Below, in pieces: positions 44,951 through 54,402 of a stretch of DNA of 64,000 nucleotides. Both the position numbers and the translations under genes were made by a program. Each line of letters begins with the position of its first letter. Position 1 is the first letter of the stretch. Below the pieces are notes generated by a model. The model was not told the DNA's origin, made no database searches, and saw only the letters and a program-made list of their open reading frames with translations. Source of the stretch: an uncultured Muribaculum sp. (GTDB lineage: Bacteria; Bacteroidota; Bacteroidia; Bacteroidales; Muribaculaceae); NCBI GenBank assembly GCA_910578835.1, contig CAJTSK010000009.1:1-64000 (forward strand), read 5' to 3'.

Positions 44951-46387
44951 ATGAAAAGAGATTTGAAATATCTGTTTATAACCATATTCGCCTGCGCCAT
45001 GCTGGCATCATGTGCCGTTGGCGGCAGAAGCAGCTCAGGCGGCGAAGTCACCGGTGTCGGAGCCACCTCATGGGCGGAGCCGACTCCCTATGGCATGGTG
45101 CTTATCGACAGAGGGTCGATGAAGGTAGGTCCGTCAAAGCCCGACAGCGCGTGGAACCTTCGTGCCGACGCGCGCGGCATCTCTGTCGACGGCTTCTGGA
45201 TGGACGAGACCGAAATCACCAACAGCAAGTACAAGCAATTTGTATTCTGGGTGCGTGACTCCATTATCCGCGAGCGTCTTGCCGATCCCGCCTATGGAGG
45301 CAACGAAGCGTATAAAATCGAAGAAGACAAAGAGGGCAACCCTATAGGTCCCTATCTCAACTGGAGCAAGCCCATACCCTGGCGTAATCCCGGTGAAGAC
45401 GAGGCACGCGCCATCGAAAGCCTTTACCGCACCAATCCCATCACCGGAGTCAAGGAACTTGACCCTGAACAGCTTACTTATCGCTACGAGGTATATAACC
45501 ACACAGAGGCTGCCAAGCGCAAACACCGCCTTAACCCGGCGCGTCGCGAATACAACACCGACAAGCCAGTGCCTACCGAGCTGCCCATAATATCAAAGGA
45601 CACCGCCTACATCAACGACGAGGGGGAAATAGTGCGCGAGACAATCACACGCGCCCTTACCGGCGACTATGATTTTCTCAACACATATATAGTAAATGTA
45701 TATCCCGACACAACCGCATGGATCAACGACTTTGACAACGCCTACAACGAGCCTTACGTAAGACTCTACTTCTCTCACGGCGGATACAACGACTATCCAG
45801 TGGTAGGTGTAAGCTGGGAGCAGGCAAACGCATTCAGCAACTGGCGCACCGACTTCCTCCGCAGGTCGCTCGGAAAAGATGGCATCTACATCGAGCCTTA
45901 CCGTCTGCCGACCGAGGCCGAATGGGAATATGCCGCCCGTGCCGGAAACGATGAAAATATCTATCCCTGGGAAGGCGAGCTGCCGCTTACCGAAGATAAA
46001 GGATGCTTCTATGCCAACTTCAAGCCCGCCGAGGGTAATTACGTAAGGGACGGACACATAATCACCTCGCGGGTCGGCACATACGCGCCCAACGACTTCG
46101 GGCTATATGACATGGCAGGCAACGTGAGCGAGTGGACCTCAACCGCCTACACTGAAAGCGTGGGCAAGCTTACAAGCGACCTCAACCCCGAATACCGCTA
46201 TGACGCTGCCGTGGAAGACCCCTACCGCATGAAGCGCAAAATCGTGCGAGGCGGCTCATGGAAAGATGTGGCTCACAATGTGAGAAGCGACATACGCATG
46301 TGGGAATACCAGAACGAACAGCGCAGCTACATCGGATTCCGCAACGTAAGGACTCAGATAGGATTTGCCAAAGGACAGAAGAAATAA
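44951..46387 (+). CDS. gldK: T9SS ring lipoprotein GldK/PorK
   Basis: 478 residues. Lipoprotein signal with Cys21 (CAMLASC). Mature protein contains a formylglycine-generating-enzyme-like fold: YGMVLIDRGSMKVGP, DGFWMDETEITNSKYKQF, VGVSWEQANAFSNWR, YRLPTEAEWEYAAR and VRGGSWKD near the end. GldK/PorK forms the large periplasmic ring with GldN under the outer membrane. Start is 8 nt after porP. Confident by fold, size and synteny. Confidence 0.94.
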   Translation: MKRDLKYLFITIFACAMLASCAVGGRSSSGGEVTGVGATSWAEPTPYGMVLIDRGSMKVGPSKPDSAWNLRADARGISVDGFWMDETEITNSKYKQFVFWVRDSIIRERLADPAYGGNEAYKIEEDKEGNPIGPYLNWSKPIPWRNPGEDEARAIESLYRTNPITGVKELDPEQLTYRYEVYNHTEAAKRKHRLNPARREYNTDKPVPTELPIISKDTAYINDEGEIVRETITRALTGDYDFLNTYIVNVYPDTTAWINDFDNAYNEPYVRLYFSHGGYNDYPVVGVSWEQANAFSNWRTDFLRRSLGKDGIYIEPYRLPTEAEWEYAARAGNDENIYPWEGELPLTEDKGCFYANFKPAEGNYVRDGHIITSRVGTYAPNDFGLYDMAGNVSEWTSTAYTESVGKLTSDLNPEYRYDAAVEDPYRMKRKIVRGGSWKDVAHNVRSDIRMWEYQNEQRSYIGFRNVRTQIGFAKGQKK

Positions 46388-46416
46388 AACCGTATCACAC
46401 ATACCAATCAAGAGTA

Positions 46417-47325
46417 ATGGGAAAAATCAAAAGATATAAGAACAGTGTAGAGCGTTTCCTCTCGGGCGAGAAGGGACAACGCTTCTTCAACTTCGCCTAT
46501 TCGATAGGTGCAGCCATCGTAATCTGGGGTGCGCTTTTCAAGATACTTCACCTGCCCGGCGGAAATATGCTTCTGTCGATAGGTATGGGCACGGAGGTGC
46601 TTATGTTCGTGCTTACGGCGTTTGACCGTCCTCCGCGTGAATACCATTGGGAAGAGGTGTTTCCGGTGCTTTCGTCAAAAAATCCCGACGACCGTCCTGA
46701 ATTTAACGGTGGCACCGGCGAAATCGGCGGTGTAAGAATCGTGGGCAACGCCCCGATGGAAGCCACCATTGCCGGCACTGTTCCCGCCAATGCAGCAGGA
46801 CAGCGCCCTGCTGCCACAGAAGTGCTACTTCCCGACGATGCCACTCCTTCAGAGCGCTACGCAGCGCAGATGACCGCGCTCTCGGAGCAGATGGACCAGC
46901 TGCGCAAGACCACCGAGTCACTCAACCATGTATCGGAAGTGCTCCTGGAGTCATACCGTGCCATTACCGAAAACTCGGAGAACATAACCCGCAGCTCAAG
47001 CGGATATGTAGAAGAGATGCAGTCGCTCAACCGCAACATAGCCGGGCTTAACACCATATATGAAATCCAGCTGAAGAGTGTAAGCTCGCAGCTCGACTCC
47101 ATCGACCGCGTAAACAAAGGCATCAAGGATATCCGCGACATGTATGAAAAATCATCGGCTATGAGCGAGCGCTATTGCGAGGAGACTGAGAAGATGGCTC
47201 GTTACATGCAGCAGCTCAATCAGGTATATGAGAAGATGCTTCATGCGATGACTATCAATATGTATCGCCCGATGGGTGGAATGCCCGAAGGCACCACTGT
47301 TTCAAACGAGGTAAATGGGAAGTAA
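46417..47325 (+). CDS. gldL: T9SS motor protein GldL/PorL
   Basis: 302 residues from ATG 46417 (MGKIKRYKNSVERFLSG); the open frame extends upstream into gldK, but this start is the family one. Two inner-membrane helices (about 26-47 and 50-70) carry KILHLPGGNMLL and the conserved intramembrane Glu60 in GMGTEVLMF, thought to use the proton gradient. A long helical cytoplasmic C-terminus follows. With GldM it powers T9SS secretion. Its 3' end overlaps gldM by 11 nt. Confidence 0.95.
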   Translation: MGKIKRYKNSVERFLSGEKGQRFFNFAYSIGAAIVIWGALFKILHLPGGNMLLSIGMGTEVLMFVLTAFDRPPREYHWEEVFPVLSSKNPDDRPEFNGGTGEIGGVRIVGNAPMEATIAGTVPANAAGQRPAATEVLLPDDATPSERYAAQMTALSEQMDQLRKTTESLNHVSEVLLESYRAITENSENITRSSSGYVEEMQSLNRNIAGLNTIYEIQLKSVSSQLDSIDRVNKGIKDIRDMYEKSSAMSERYCEETEKMARYMQQLNQVYEKMLHAMTINMYRPMGGMPEGTTVSNEVNGK

Positions 47326-48883
47326 CAATACACGCGGACTTTCGCCCCGCCAAAAGATGATTAACCTTATGTATATCGTGTTGACCGCGATGCTCGCGCT
47401 CAATGTGTCAAGCGATGTGCTCGAAGGGTTCAGTCAGGTTGAAGAGGGGCTTTCGCGATCCAACAAGAACATATCGGAACGCAACGAGGCGCTGTACAGG
47501 CGTCTTGAAGCTTTCAACGAGCAAAATCCGGGCAAAGGCGGGGTGTGGTATGACAAGGCGACCGATGTACGCAATACTACCGACCGGCTGTACGAGCTTA
47601 TTGACTCGCTTAAACACGCCATCGCCGTGCGTGCCGACGGAAAAGAAGCCGATGTAAAAAACATCCTCAACCAGGATGACCTTGAAGCCGCGTCGGTGGT
47701 GATGCTCGGTGCTGTGTCACCAAAAGGCGCATACCTCAAAAAAAAGGTACAGGGCTACACCGACTATATCGCATCGTTCATGACCGATTCGGTCAAGAGC
47801 GACAATATCCGCAAGGCGCTCTCCACCGCCGACGTCACCCGTCAGGGCACCGTGATACCGGTGTCGTGGGAAGAAGCGATGTTTGACAACAAGCCTGTCG
47901 TGGCGGCAATCACGCTGCTTACCAAGCTGCAGAGCGACGTACGCTATGCCGAAGGAGAGGCTCTCGCGACACTACTCTCCAATGTCGATGCCGGCGATGT
48001 GCGCGTCAACGAGCTTAACGCATTTGTAATCCCGCAGTCACGCAACGTGATGCGTGGCAGCAAATATTCAGCCAACATAGTGCTTGCCGCGGTTGACACC
48101 ACCCAGCGACCCACCATCTTCATCAACGGCAAACAGCTTGAAAACGACCATGGTCTATTTGAGACAATCGCCGGAGCGACAGGCACATTTGACTATAAAG
48201 GATACCTGGAAGTGCCCCACGGTGACGGCTCCGTAACCCGCCACGACTTCCAGTCGAGCTATACGGTAATCGAGCCTACCGCCACGATATCGGCAACCAT
48301 GATGAATGTGCTTTATGCCGGTATCGACAACCCGATGAGCATATCAGTGCCGGGCGTGGCTCCCGGAGCCATCTCCGCCACCATGACCAACGGCAGCCTT
48401 ACCCGCCACGGCGACTCATGGATAGCACGTCCTGCCAAAGTAGGAGCCGAAGCGGTTGTAACAGTGTCGGCAAATATCGACGGACGACAGCAGACAGTCG
48501 CATCCACCACATTCCGTGTGCGCAAACTGCCCGACCCGACACCCTACATCGCATTTACCGACTCCAAGGGCAATCCGGAGCGATACAAAGGCTCCAAACC
48601 GTTTGCCAAGACACTTCTCCTTGCGGCACCCGGCATTGAGGCGGCGATTGACGACGACCTGCTCAATGTCAACTACAAGGTATTGAGTTTCGAGACCGTA
48701 TTCTTCGACTCGATGGGCAACGCTATCCCTGAAGTGTCATCAGGCTCGCAATTCTCACAGCGACAGAAAGACTCGTTCAGGCGTCTGTCGCGCGGAAAGC
48801 GCTTTTACATCTCCCGTGTGAGAGCGGTAGGACCCGACGGTATCGAACGCGACCTCGCCCCGATGGAGGTAATTGTTAACTAA
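47315..48883 (+). CDS. gldM: T9SS motor protein GldM/PorM
   Basis: 522 residues. One N-terminal inner-membrane helix (about 16-32, MINLMYIVLTAMLALNV) is followed by four periplasmic domains, first helical then beta-rich, that reach toward the GldK/GldN ring. Conserved elements are LSPRQKMINLMYIV and GMKVL-like FRVRKLPDPTPYIAF in the late beta domain. Length matches the family. It overlaps gldL and precedes gldN by 18 nt. Confidence 0.95.
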   Translation: MGSNNTRGLSPRQKMINLMYIVLTAMLALNVSSDVLEGFSQVEEGLSRSNKNISERNEALYRRLEAFNEQNPGKGGVWYDKATDVRNTTDRLYELIDSLKHAIAVRADGKEADVKNILNQDDLEAASVVMLGAVSPKGAYLKKKVQGYTDYIASFMTDSVKSDNIRKALSTADVTRQGTVIPVSWEEAMFDNKPVVAAITLLTKLQSDVRYAEGEALATLLSNVDAGDVRVNELNAFVIPQSRNVMRGSKYSANIVLAAVDTTQRPTIFINGKQLENDHGLFETIAGATGTFDYKGYLEVPHGDGSVTRHDFQSSYTVIEPTATISATMMNVLYAGIDNPMSISVPGVAPGAISATMTNGSLTRHGDSWIARPAKVGAEAVVTVSANIDGRQQTVASTTFRVRKLPDPTPYIAFTDSKGNPERYKGSKPFAKTLLLAAPGIEAAIDDDLLNVNYKVLSFETVFFDSMGNAIPEVSSGSQFSQRQKDSFRRLSRGKRFYISRVRAVGPDGIERDLAPMEVIVN

Positions 48884-48901
48884 GCATATAAACAAATTGT
48901 C

Positions 48902-50017
48902 ATGAGACTTTTACGACATATCCTTTTTACACTGACGGCAATGACCATTGCCGGCTCGGCGATGGCGCAGCAGTCGTCAAGCTCCTCTGTCGTGCGTAAA
49001 GGCGGCAGGGACTCCAAGAAGGAGACCACTGAAAAATCGGCGCGTGTCACTGACCGCATGCAGCAGTTTTTCAACGAGCCCGAACGCAGTGACGCCGACG
49101 CTCAATGGATGAAAATCGTCTATCGCCAGATAGACCTTGACAAGGTAAAAAATGCACCCCTCTACTACCCAGAGGAAATAATCGACGGACAGGAAAATCT
49201 GTTCCGCATCATACTCCGCCTGCTTGCCGACGGCGAACTGAGCGCCTACGAGTATCTTGACGGCAGGGAGGTGTTTACCGACCAGTACAAGGTCAATGTG
49301 CGCGACATGCTTGACCGATTCCATATCCTGTACACCGATGCAAAAGGGTCGACCGAGAAGAAACCCCGCTTCACCATAGAGGAGAGCGATGTACCTGCCA
49401 ATGAAGTGCTTTCCTACTACCTGCTTGAACGCTGGGAAGTAGACAAGCGTTCCAACCGCATGCGTACAACCGTCGAGGCAATATGTCCGGTGCTTCACCG
49501 CTCGGGCGATTTCGGAGGTGAAGCGGTCAAGTACCCCATGTTCTGGATGAAGATGGATGCCCTGCGCCCCTACCTCACCCAGCAATCAATATTTATCGAC
49601 GACGACAATAATCTCGCCCAATATAACTACGACGATTTCTTCCAGCTCGCCCTCTATGAAGGTGACATATACAAGACCCGCAATCTACGCAACAAGTCCA
49701 TGATGCAGCTTTATCCCGACCCCGACTCGCTGAAGCATGCACAGGATAGCATCCAGGAATATCTGGTCAACTATGAGAAAAAGATGTGGGTCCCCACCCG
49801 TGAAGAAATCATAGCGCAACGCGAAGAGCGCGAGCGTCTTGCAGCAGGTGACACCATCGCTACCCGCGAAGATAACGCCGCAGTGAAGAAGAGCGCCGCC
49901 CGCTCGTCACGCGCCCGCAAGGCAACCAAGACCAAAGCGCCCAAAAAGGTAAAAGAGGCAAAGCCGAAAGCATCGGCATCAAGCTCGGCTACCCGATCGG
50001 TTAGACGTCGCAAGTAA
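48902..50017 (+). CDS. gldN: T9SS ring protein GldN/PorN with basic tail
   Basis: 371 residues with a signal peptide ending SAMAQ. The core (about 60-320) matches GldN/PorN: WMKIVYRQIDLDKVKNAPLYYP, FRIILRLLADGELSAYEY, and FWMKMDALRPYL. It binds GldK to build the periplasmic ring. The last 50 or so residues are a strongly basic, Lys/Ala/Ser-rich low-complexity tail (KKSAARSSRARKATKTK, ending RRRK), unusual for a periplasmic ring protein. It closes the porT-gldN operon 100 nt before tRNA-Asp. Confidence 0.93.
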   Translation: MRLLRHILFTLTAMTIAGSAMAQQSSSSSVVRKGGRDSKKETTEKSARVTDRMQQFFNEPERSDADAQWMKIVYRQIDLDKVKNAPLYYPEEIIDGQENLFRIILRLLADGELSAYEYLDGREVFTDQYKVNVRDMLDRFHILYTDAKGSTEKKPRFTIEESDVPANEVLSYYLLERWEVDKRSNRMRTTVEAICPVLHRSGDFGGEAVKYPMFWMKMDALRPYLTQQSIFIDDDNNLAQYNYDDFFQLALYEGDIYKTRNLRNKSMMQLYPDPDSLKHAQDSIQEYLVNYEKKMWVPTREEIIAQREERERLAAGDTIATREDNAAVKKSAARSSRARKATKTKAPKKVKEAKPKASASSSATRSVRRRK

Positions 50018-50071
50018 AAGCTTGCCACAAAGCCGATTAAAGCGCACTGCTTAAAATTTTAGGCGTAACGC

Positions 50072-50102
50072 TTGGATATTAAATCTAAATATCGTAACTT
50101 TG
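50072..50102 (+). promoter_or_regulatory. Promoter for tRNA-Asp
   Basis: TTG (50072-50074), 20 nt, then TAACTTTG (50095-50102). It ends 14 nt before the tRNA and fits the consensus. Confidence 0.65.
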
Positions 50103-50116
50103 TCACGACCAATTGA

Positions 50117-50193
50117 GGTGCGTTAGTTCAGTTGGTTAGAATACGTGCCTGTCACGCACGGGGTCACGGGTTCGAGTCCCGTACGCACCGCCA
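50117..50193 (+). tRNA. tRNA-Asp (anticodon GTC)
   Basis: 77 nt with encoded CCA. Acceptor GGTGCGT pairs with ACGCACC. The anticodon stem CGTGC/GCACG encloses loop CTGTCAC, anticodon GTC at 50151-50153. The T arm is ACGGG-TTCGAGT-CCCGT, and the discriminator base is G. Confidence 0.97.
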
Positions 50194-50226
50194 AGCAGCT
50201 CCACATCGGGGCTGCTTGATTTTTTA
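50193..50226 (+). terminator. Terminator after tRNA-Asp
   Basis: AAGCAGC (50193-50199) pairs with GCTGCTT (50211-50217), followed by GATTTTTT. The stem begins at the last base of the CCA end. Confidence 0.85.
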
Positions 50227-50250
50227 TAACGGCATTCTAAGGCGGAACCT

Positions 50251-51465
50251 ATGGACAATCTACAATCTGCAAGAATCGAAACCCGTAACGAGCGACTTTG
50301 GAACAGCAACTATATCAAGGTAATGTGCAGCAACTTCCTGCTGTTTTTCGCATTTTACATTCTCACCCCGCTACTTCCGTTATATCTCAACGAGCAATTC
50401 AGCGCTGACAAAGACATGATAGGTGTAGTATTGTCAGGCTACGTTATCGCTACCCTTCTCATACGCCCGTTCAGCGGATTTTTTGTCGACAGCTTCAATC
50501 GCAAAAAAGTGTTGATGATATGTTTTTTCGCCTTTTTCATCCTTTTTGCCGGCTACATCGGGGCGGGCACACTGCTCATGTTTGCGATAGTGAGGACCAT
50601 GCACGGCATACCTTTCGGCGCCGCCACAGTGGCAAACAGCACCGTTGCCATCGACGTATTACCATCTTCGCGCCGAAATGAAGGCATAGGCTTCTATGGA
50701 CTAAGCAATAACCTCGCCATGGCGATAGCTCCCTCGGCAGGCATCTACATACATGCCGTCACCGGCAACTTCAGCGCGCTCTTCTGGATAGCGCTTGTGC
50801 TTGCGCTCGCCGGCTTCTGCTGCGCGTCGTCAGTAAAAATCCCGGAGCGTGAAATAGTGCAAAACAAGCCCAAAATCAGCCTCGACCACTTTTTTCTCGG
50901 AAGGGCATGGCTCATGGCAATCAACATATGTCTTTTCGGGCTATGCTGGGGCATAATGAGCAACTATGTGGCAATCTACGGAAAAGAGGAGCTTGGCATC
51001 ACCGACGGCACAGGCGTGTTTTTCGCCATATTGTCGCTCGGACTGTTCACGTCGCGCCTATACGGCTCGCGCGCATTGCGTGCAGGGAAACTCACCCGAA
51101 GCTGCGCCACCGGTGTCATACTGTCGCTTATCGGATATACACTTTTCGCCCTGTCAATCAATCAGTGGACCTTTTATGCATCGGCGCTCTTCGTAGGTCT
51201 CGGCAACGGGCAGATGTATCCCGCCTTCCTCAACATGTTCATAAAAGTGGCGCGGCATGACCAGCGCGGCACAGCCAATTCCTCTATACTGATATCCTGG
51301 GACCTCGGTATGGGTATCGGCATCCTGACAGGCGGCTTTCTCGTCGAATACATCAGCTACTCGGCAGCATTCTGGGTGACAGCCGCAATGCAATGTGCGG
51401 GAGCATTGCTGTTCCTGTCGGCGACACGATACTTCTTCATAAGACGAAAGCTCCACGACGATTAG
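50251..51465 (+). CDS. MFS transporter
   Basis: 404 residues with about 12 transmembrane helices. MFS features include the loop 2-3 motif SGFFVDSFNRKKVLM and PFGAATVANSTVAIDVLPSSRRNEGIGFYG in the middle, typical of drug-efflux-like MFS proteins of Bacteroidales. Substrate is not determined. It lies just after the tRNA terminator; no promoter is evident. It is followed by the uronate cluster but with a 90-nt gap, so a role in that pathway is not established. Confidence 0.88.
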   Translation: MDNLQSARIETRNERLWNSNYIKVMCSNFLLFFAFYILTPLLPLYLNEQFSADKDMIGVVLSGYVIATLLIRPFSGFFVDSFNRKKVLMICFFAFFILFAGYIGAGTLLMFAIVRTMHGIPFGAATVANSTVAIDVLPSSRRNEGIGFYGLSNNLAMAIAPSAGIYIHAVTGNFSALFWIALVLALAGFCCASSVKIPEREIVQNKPKISLDHFFLGRAWLMAINICLFGLCWGIMSNYVAIYGKEELGITDGTGVFFAILSLGLFTSRLYGSRALRAGKLTRSCATGVILSLIGYTLFALSINQWTFYASALFVGLGNGQMYPAFLNMFIKVARHDQRGTANSSILISWDLGMGIGILTGGFLVEYISYSAAFWVTAAMQCAGALLFLSATRYFFIRRKLHDD

Positions 51466-51555
51466 CATTTTAATGCTACGGAATTTATCGTGGTTTGGAA
51501 AAATTTCGTAACTTTACGCATTGATTGTTAGTGACCACCTAAATCCTTCTCTATC

Positions 51556-52332
51556 ATGAAACGAATATTCTTCACACTAATAGCATTAGCAACATTATTG
51601 ACCGTCAACGGGCAGTCACGTGTCATCGAGATTGAAAACCCGTCGATGCGAGTCTATCTTCCCGAACAGTCGACAGCCACAGGCCGTGCCGTTGTAGCTT
51701 GTCCGGGCGGAGGTTACACCCATCTTGCCAAAGACCACGAGGGATACGACTGGGCGCCATTTTACAACAAGCAGGGCATAGCTTATGCCGTGGTATGCTA
51801 TCGTTTCCCCAAAGGCAACCCCGAGTTGCCGGTGTCTGATGCAATGAATGCTGTCAAGATTATGCGTGACAGTGCCGAAGTGTGGGGAATCAATCCTCAT
51901 GACATAGGCATAATGGGTTCATCGGCAGGCGGTCATCTCGCCTCTACCGTCGCCACTCATGCCGAGCCGGCATCACGCCCCGATTTCCAGATATTGTTTT
52001 ACCCGGTAATCACAATGGACAAAAGTTACACCCATCTCGGCTCCCACGACAACCTGATAGGCAAAGATGCCACTCCCGCCGACGAGCTGCTTTATTCCAA
52101 TGAAAAGCAGGTGACTGACACCACTCCGCGTGCCTTCATCGTGTTTAGCGACGACGACACCGTAGTGCCGCCGATGAATGGAGTAAACTATTACGCAGCA
52201 CTCCACAACAACGGTGTCCCGGCAGTAATCCACATCTACCCGTCGGGAGGTCATGGATGGGGAATAGGTGAATGGTTCAAATACAAGGCAGAAATGCAAG
52301 CCGACCTCAAGGCATGGCTCGAAAGTTTCTAA
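51556..52332 (+). CDS. Secreted alpha/beta hydrolase, esterase-like
   Basis: 258 residues with a signal peptide ending TVNGQ. It has the GDSAG-type nucleophile elbow GSSAGG (Ser123), a preceding CPGGGYTHLAK oxyanion region, and the late Asp (FSDDDTVVPP) and His (GGHGWG) of the triad. It resembles carbohydrate esterases that remove acetyl or related groups from plant polysaccharides. It leads a run with DUF4861, kduD and the IIC gene, so decorated uronic-acid polymers are a likely substrate source. Exact substrate unknown. Confidence 0.82.
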   Translation: MKRIFFTLIALATLLTVNGQSRVIEIENPSMRVYLPEQSTATGRAVVACPGGGYTHLAKDHEGYDWAPFYNKQGIAYAVVCYRFPKGNPELPVSDAMNAVKIMRDSAEVWGINPHDIGIMGSSAGGHLASTVATHAEPASRPDFQILFYPVITMDKSYTHLGSHDNLIGKDATPADELLYSNEKQVTDTTPRAFIVFSDDDTVVPPMNGVNYYAALHNNGVPAVIHIYPSGGHGWGIGEWFKYKAEMQADLKAWLESF

Positions 52333-52355
52333 CTCTCAAAAATGACCAATCTACT

Positions 52356-53573
52356 ATGGATTTCCGCTTAACCGTAACATCACTTCTTGCAGGCGCGGCA
52401 CTGATTGCAGGTGCTGAATCGCGCACATTGACCGTCACCGCCACCAACACGCTTCCTGCAACCCGCCATTCTCAGCCGGTCATAGTGAATCTCGAAAAAT
52501 ATGCACCGGGGCTGAACGCAACCCGCGCTGTCGCCACTATCGACGGCAAGGAGATAGCCTCTCAACTCGACGACCTTGACCATGATGGCAAAGCCGACGA
52601 GCTTGTAATGGTAATCGACATCCCGGCAAAGAAAAAAGCGGTCATAAGCGTCACGCTCCATGATGAAGGCTCTCAGGCTGAATATGAGCCGATGACCAAT
52701 GCCTATATAAAACTGCGCGACGAGAAGAAGACCCATGTAAAGGTAAACTCGGTAGCGTTTCCCGGCGACATCAATGTAAAGACCACCTACAACTCCATCT
52801 ACGGACATGGCGCCGTGATGGAAGGCATGCATAACGCACTACGTGTCTACATGGACAACCGCCAAAGCATAGACCTGTATGGAAAATCCACCCCCCGCCT
52901 TGAGCTTGAAGTGACAGGATTTTACACCACGCCCGAGCAACTCGCCGAAGGTTACGGCAGGGATATCCTCTGGGCAGGCAAATCAGTTGCCGCCGGCTCA
53001 TTCCGTGGTTATCAGGATGGCGCACCCTGCACAATCGACACAGTGTCGTCACGCGGACAGGAGATTATCGCAAGCGGGCCGCTCCGCTCAATCATCGAGG
53101 TCACTGACCGCGACTGGATTTACAATGGCACACGCCATCAGATGAAGCAACGCTACACGATGTATGCCGGCCGTCATGACTTTGATGTCGATATCAACAT
53201 CACCGGCATCACCGGCAATGACAGATTCTGCACAGGAATCCAGAAACTGGAGACTGACAACCATGGATTTATCGACACCGACGGTCTTGCCGGAAGCTGG
53301 GGAAGCAACATCCCCGACAAAAAGCAGCCCGAACTTGTTGAATCTCTTGGTCTCGGACTATATGTCGGTCCGGCAAACAATGGCGGCATGGTTGAAGATG
53401 AATACAACTATCTCTCCATGCTCATCCCCGATGCTGACGGCAATATCCATTACTCGGTCAATGTAGGCGCAGAAAGAGAAGCCGGTGGATTCAAAATGGC
53501 TCAAACATGGTTTGACAACCTCAAAAACTGGCAAAAAGAACTATCAACACCTTGTAAAATAGAAATAAAGTAA
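52356..53573 (+). CDS. Secreted DUF4861 family protein
   Basis: 405 residues from ATG 52356 (MDFRLTVTSLLAGAALIAGA, signal peptide); the open frame runs upstream into the esterase gene. The mature protein is beta-rich with SQLDDLDHDGKADELVMVIDI and YGHGAVMEGMHNALRVYMDNRQ, which match DUF4861, a family often found in polysaccharide-utilisation loci. Catalytic role not known to me. It starts 23 nt after the esterase stop and precedes kduD by 34 nt, so it likely works on periplasmic oligosaccharides that give 4-deoxy-keto-uronates. Confidence 0.78.
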   Translation: MDFRLTVTSLLAGAALIAGAESRTLTVTATNTLPATRHSQPVIVNLEKYAPGLNATRAVATIDGKEIASQLDDLDHDGKADELVMVIDIPAKKKAVISVTLHDEGSQAEYEPMTNAYIKLRDEKKTHVKVNSVAFPGDINVKTTYNSIYGHGAVMEGMHNALRVYMDNRQSIDLYGKSTPRLELEVTGFYTTPEQLAEGYGRDILWAGKSVAAGSFRGYQDGAPCTIDTVSSRGQEIIASGPLRSIIEVTDRDWIYNGTRHQMKQRYTMYAGRHDFDVDINITGITGNDRFCTGIQKLETDNHGFIDTDGLAGSWGSNIPDKKQPELVESLGLGLYVGPANNGGMVEDEYNYLSMLIPDADGNIHYSVNVGAEREAGGFKMAQTWFDNLKNWQKELSTPCKIEIK

Positions 53574-53607
53574 CCTGTTAATCTAAAAATCATCTAAATA
53601 AACTGCA

Positions 53608-54402
53608 ATGGTAAATTTTTCATTAGAAGGAAAAGTGGCTCTTGTAACAGGTGCCGCTTATGGAATAGGACTCGCCATCGCCCAGGCTTATGCAGAGGCA
53701 GGCGCAAAAATAGTATTCAACTGCTCACGTCAGGAAACTGTTGACCGTGGCATGAAAGCCTATAAAGACCTCGGTATCGACGCAAAGGGTTATCTTTGTG
53801 ACGTAACCGACGAGGAAGCCGTAAAAGCGATGGTAGCCGACATCGAAAAAACAGTAGGCACAATCGACATCCTTGTCAACAACGCAGGTATAATCAAGCG
53901 TATCCCCATGGAACAGATGGATGTAGAAGATTTCCGCCGCGTAATCGACGTAGACCTCGTGGCTCCCTATATCTGCGCTAAGGCCGTGATACCCGGCATG
54001 ATAAAAAAAGGACACGGTAAGATTATCAACATCTGCTCGATGATGAGTGAGCTTGGACGTGAGACAGTATCGGCTTACGCAGCAGCCAAGGGTGGTCTAA
54101 AGATGCTTACCCGCAACATCTGCTCAGAATATGGCGAACACAACATCCAGTGTAACGGTATCGGTCCGGGCTACATCGCCACCGAACAGACCGCACCCCT
54201 CCGCGAGTTGCAGCCCGACGGAAGCCGTCATCCCTTCGACCAGTTCATCATCTCGAAGACTCCCGCTGCGCGCTGGGGTACTCCGGAAGACCTCATGGGT
54301 CCCGCCGTGTTCCTTGCCTCTGACGCTTCCGACTTTGTCAACGGACACGTGCTGTATGTTGACGGCGGTATACTTGCTTACATCGGAAAACAGCCTAAAT
54401 AA
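53608..54402 (+). CDS. kduD: KduD-like SDR, 2-dehydro-3-deoxygluconate 5-dehydrogenase
   Basis: 264 residues, no signal peptide, so cytosolic. SDR motifs are TGAAYGIGLAIA, NNAGIIKRIPM, the catalytic Ser in NICSMMSELGR and the YAAAK Tyr-Lys pair. The close matches are gluconate 5-dehydrogenase/KduD enzymes. With kduI and KDG kinase nearby, the likely reaction is NAD(P)H reduction of 3-deoxy-D-glycero-2,5-hexodiulosonate to 2-keto-3-deoxygluconate. Its stop overlaps the start of the IIC gene by one base (TAATG), tying its synthesis to that of the transporter. Confidence 0.85.
   Translation: MVNFSLEGKVALVTGAAYGIGLAIAQAYAEAGAKIVFNCSRQETVDRGMKAYKDLGIDAKGYLCDVTDEEAVKAMVADIEKTVGTIDILVNNAGIIKRIPMEQMDVEDFRRVIDVDLVAPYICAKAVIPGMIKKGHGKIINICSMMSELGRETVSAYAAAKGGLKMLTRNICSEYGEHNIQCNGIGPGYIATEQTAPLRELQPDGSRHPFDQFIISKTPAARWGTPEDLMGPAVFLASDASDFVNGHVLYVDGGILAYIGKQPK

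Noticed and set aside
50117..50193. tRNA-Asp as an integration site
   Set aside because: No integrase gene, duplicated 3' tRNA end or composition change next to it; the following gene looks chromosomal.
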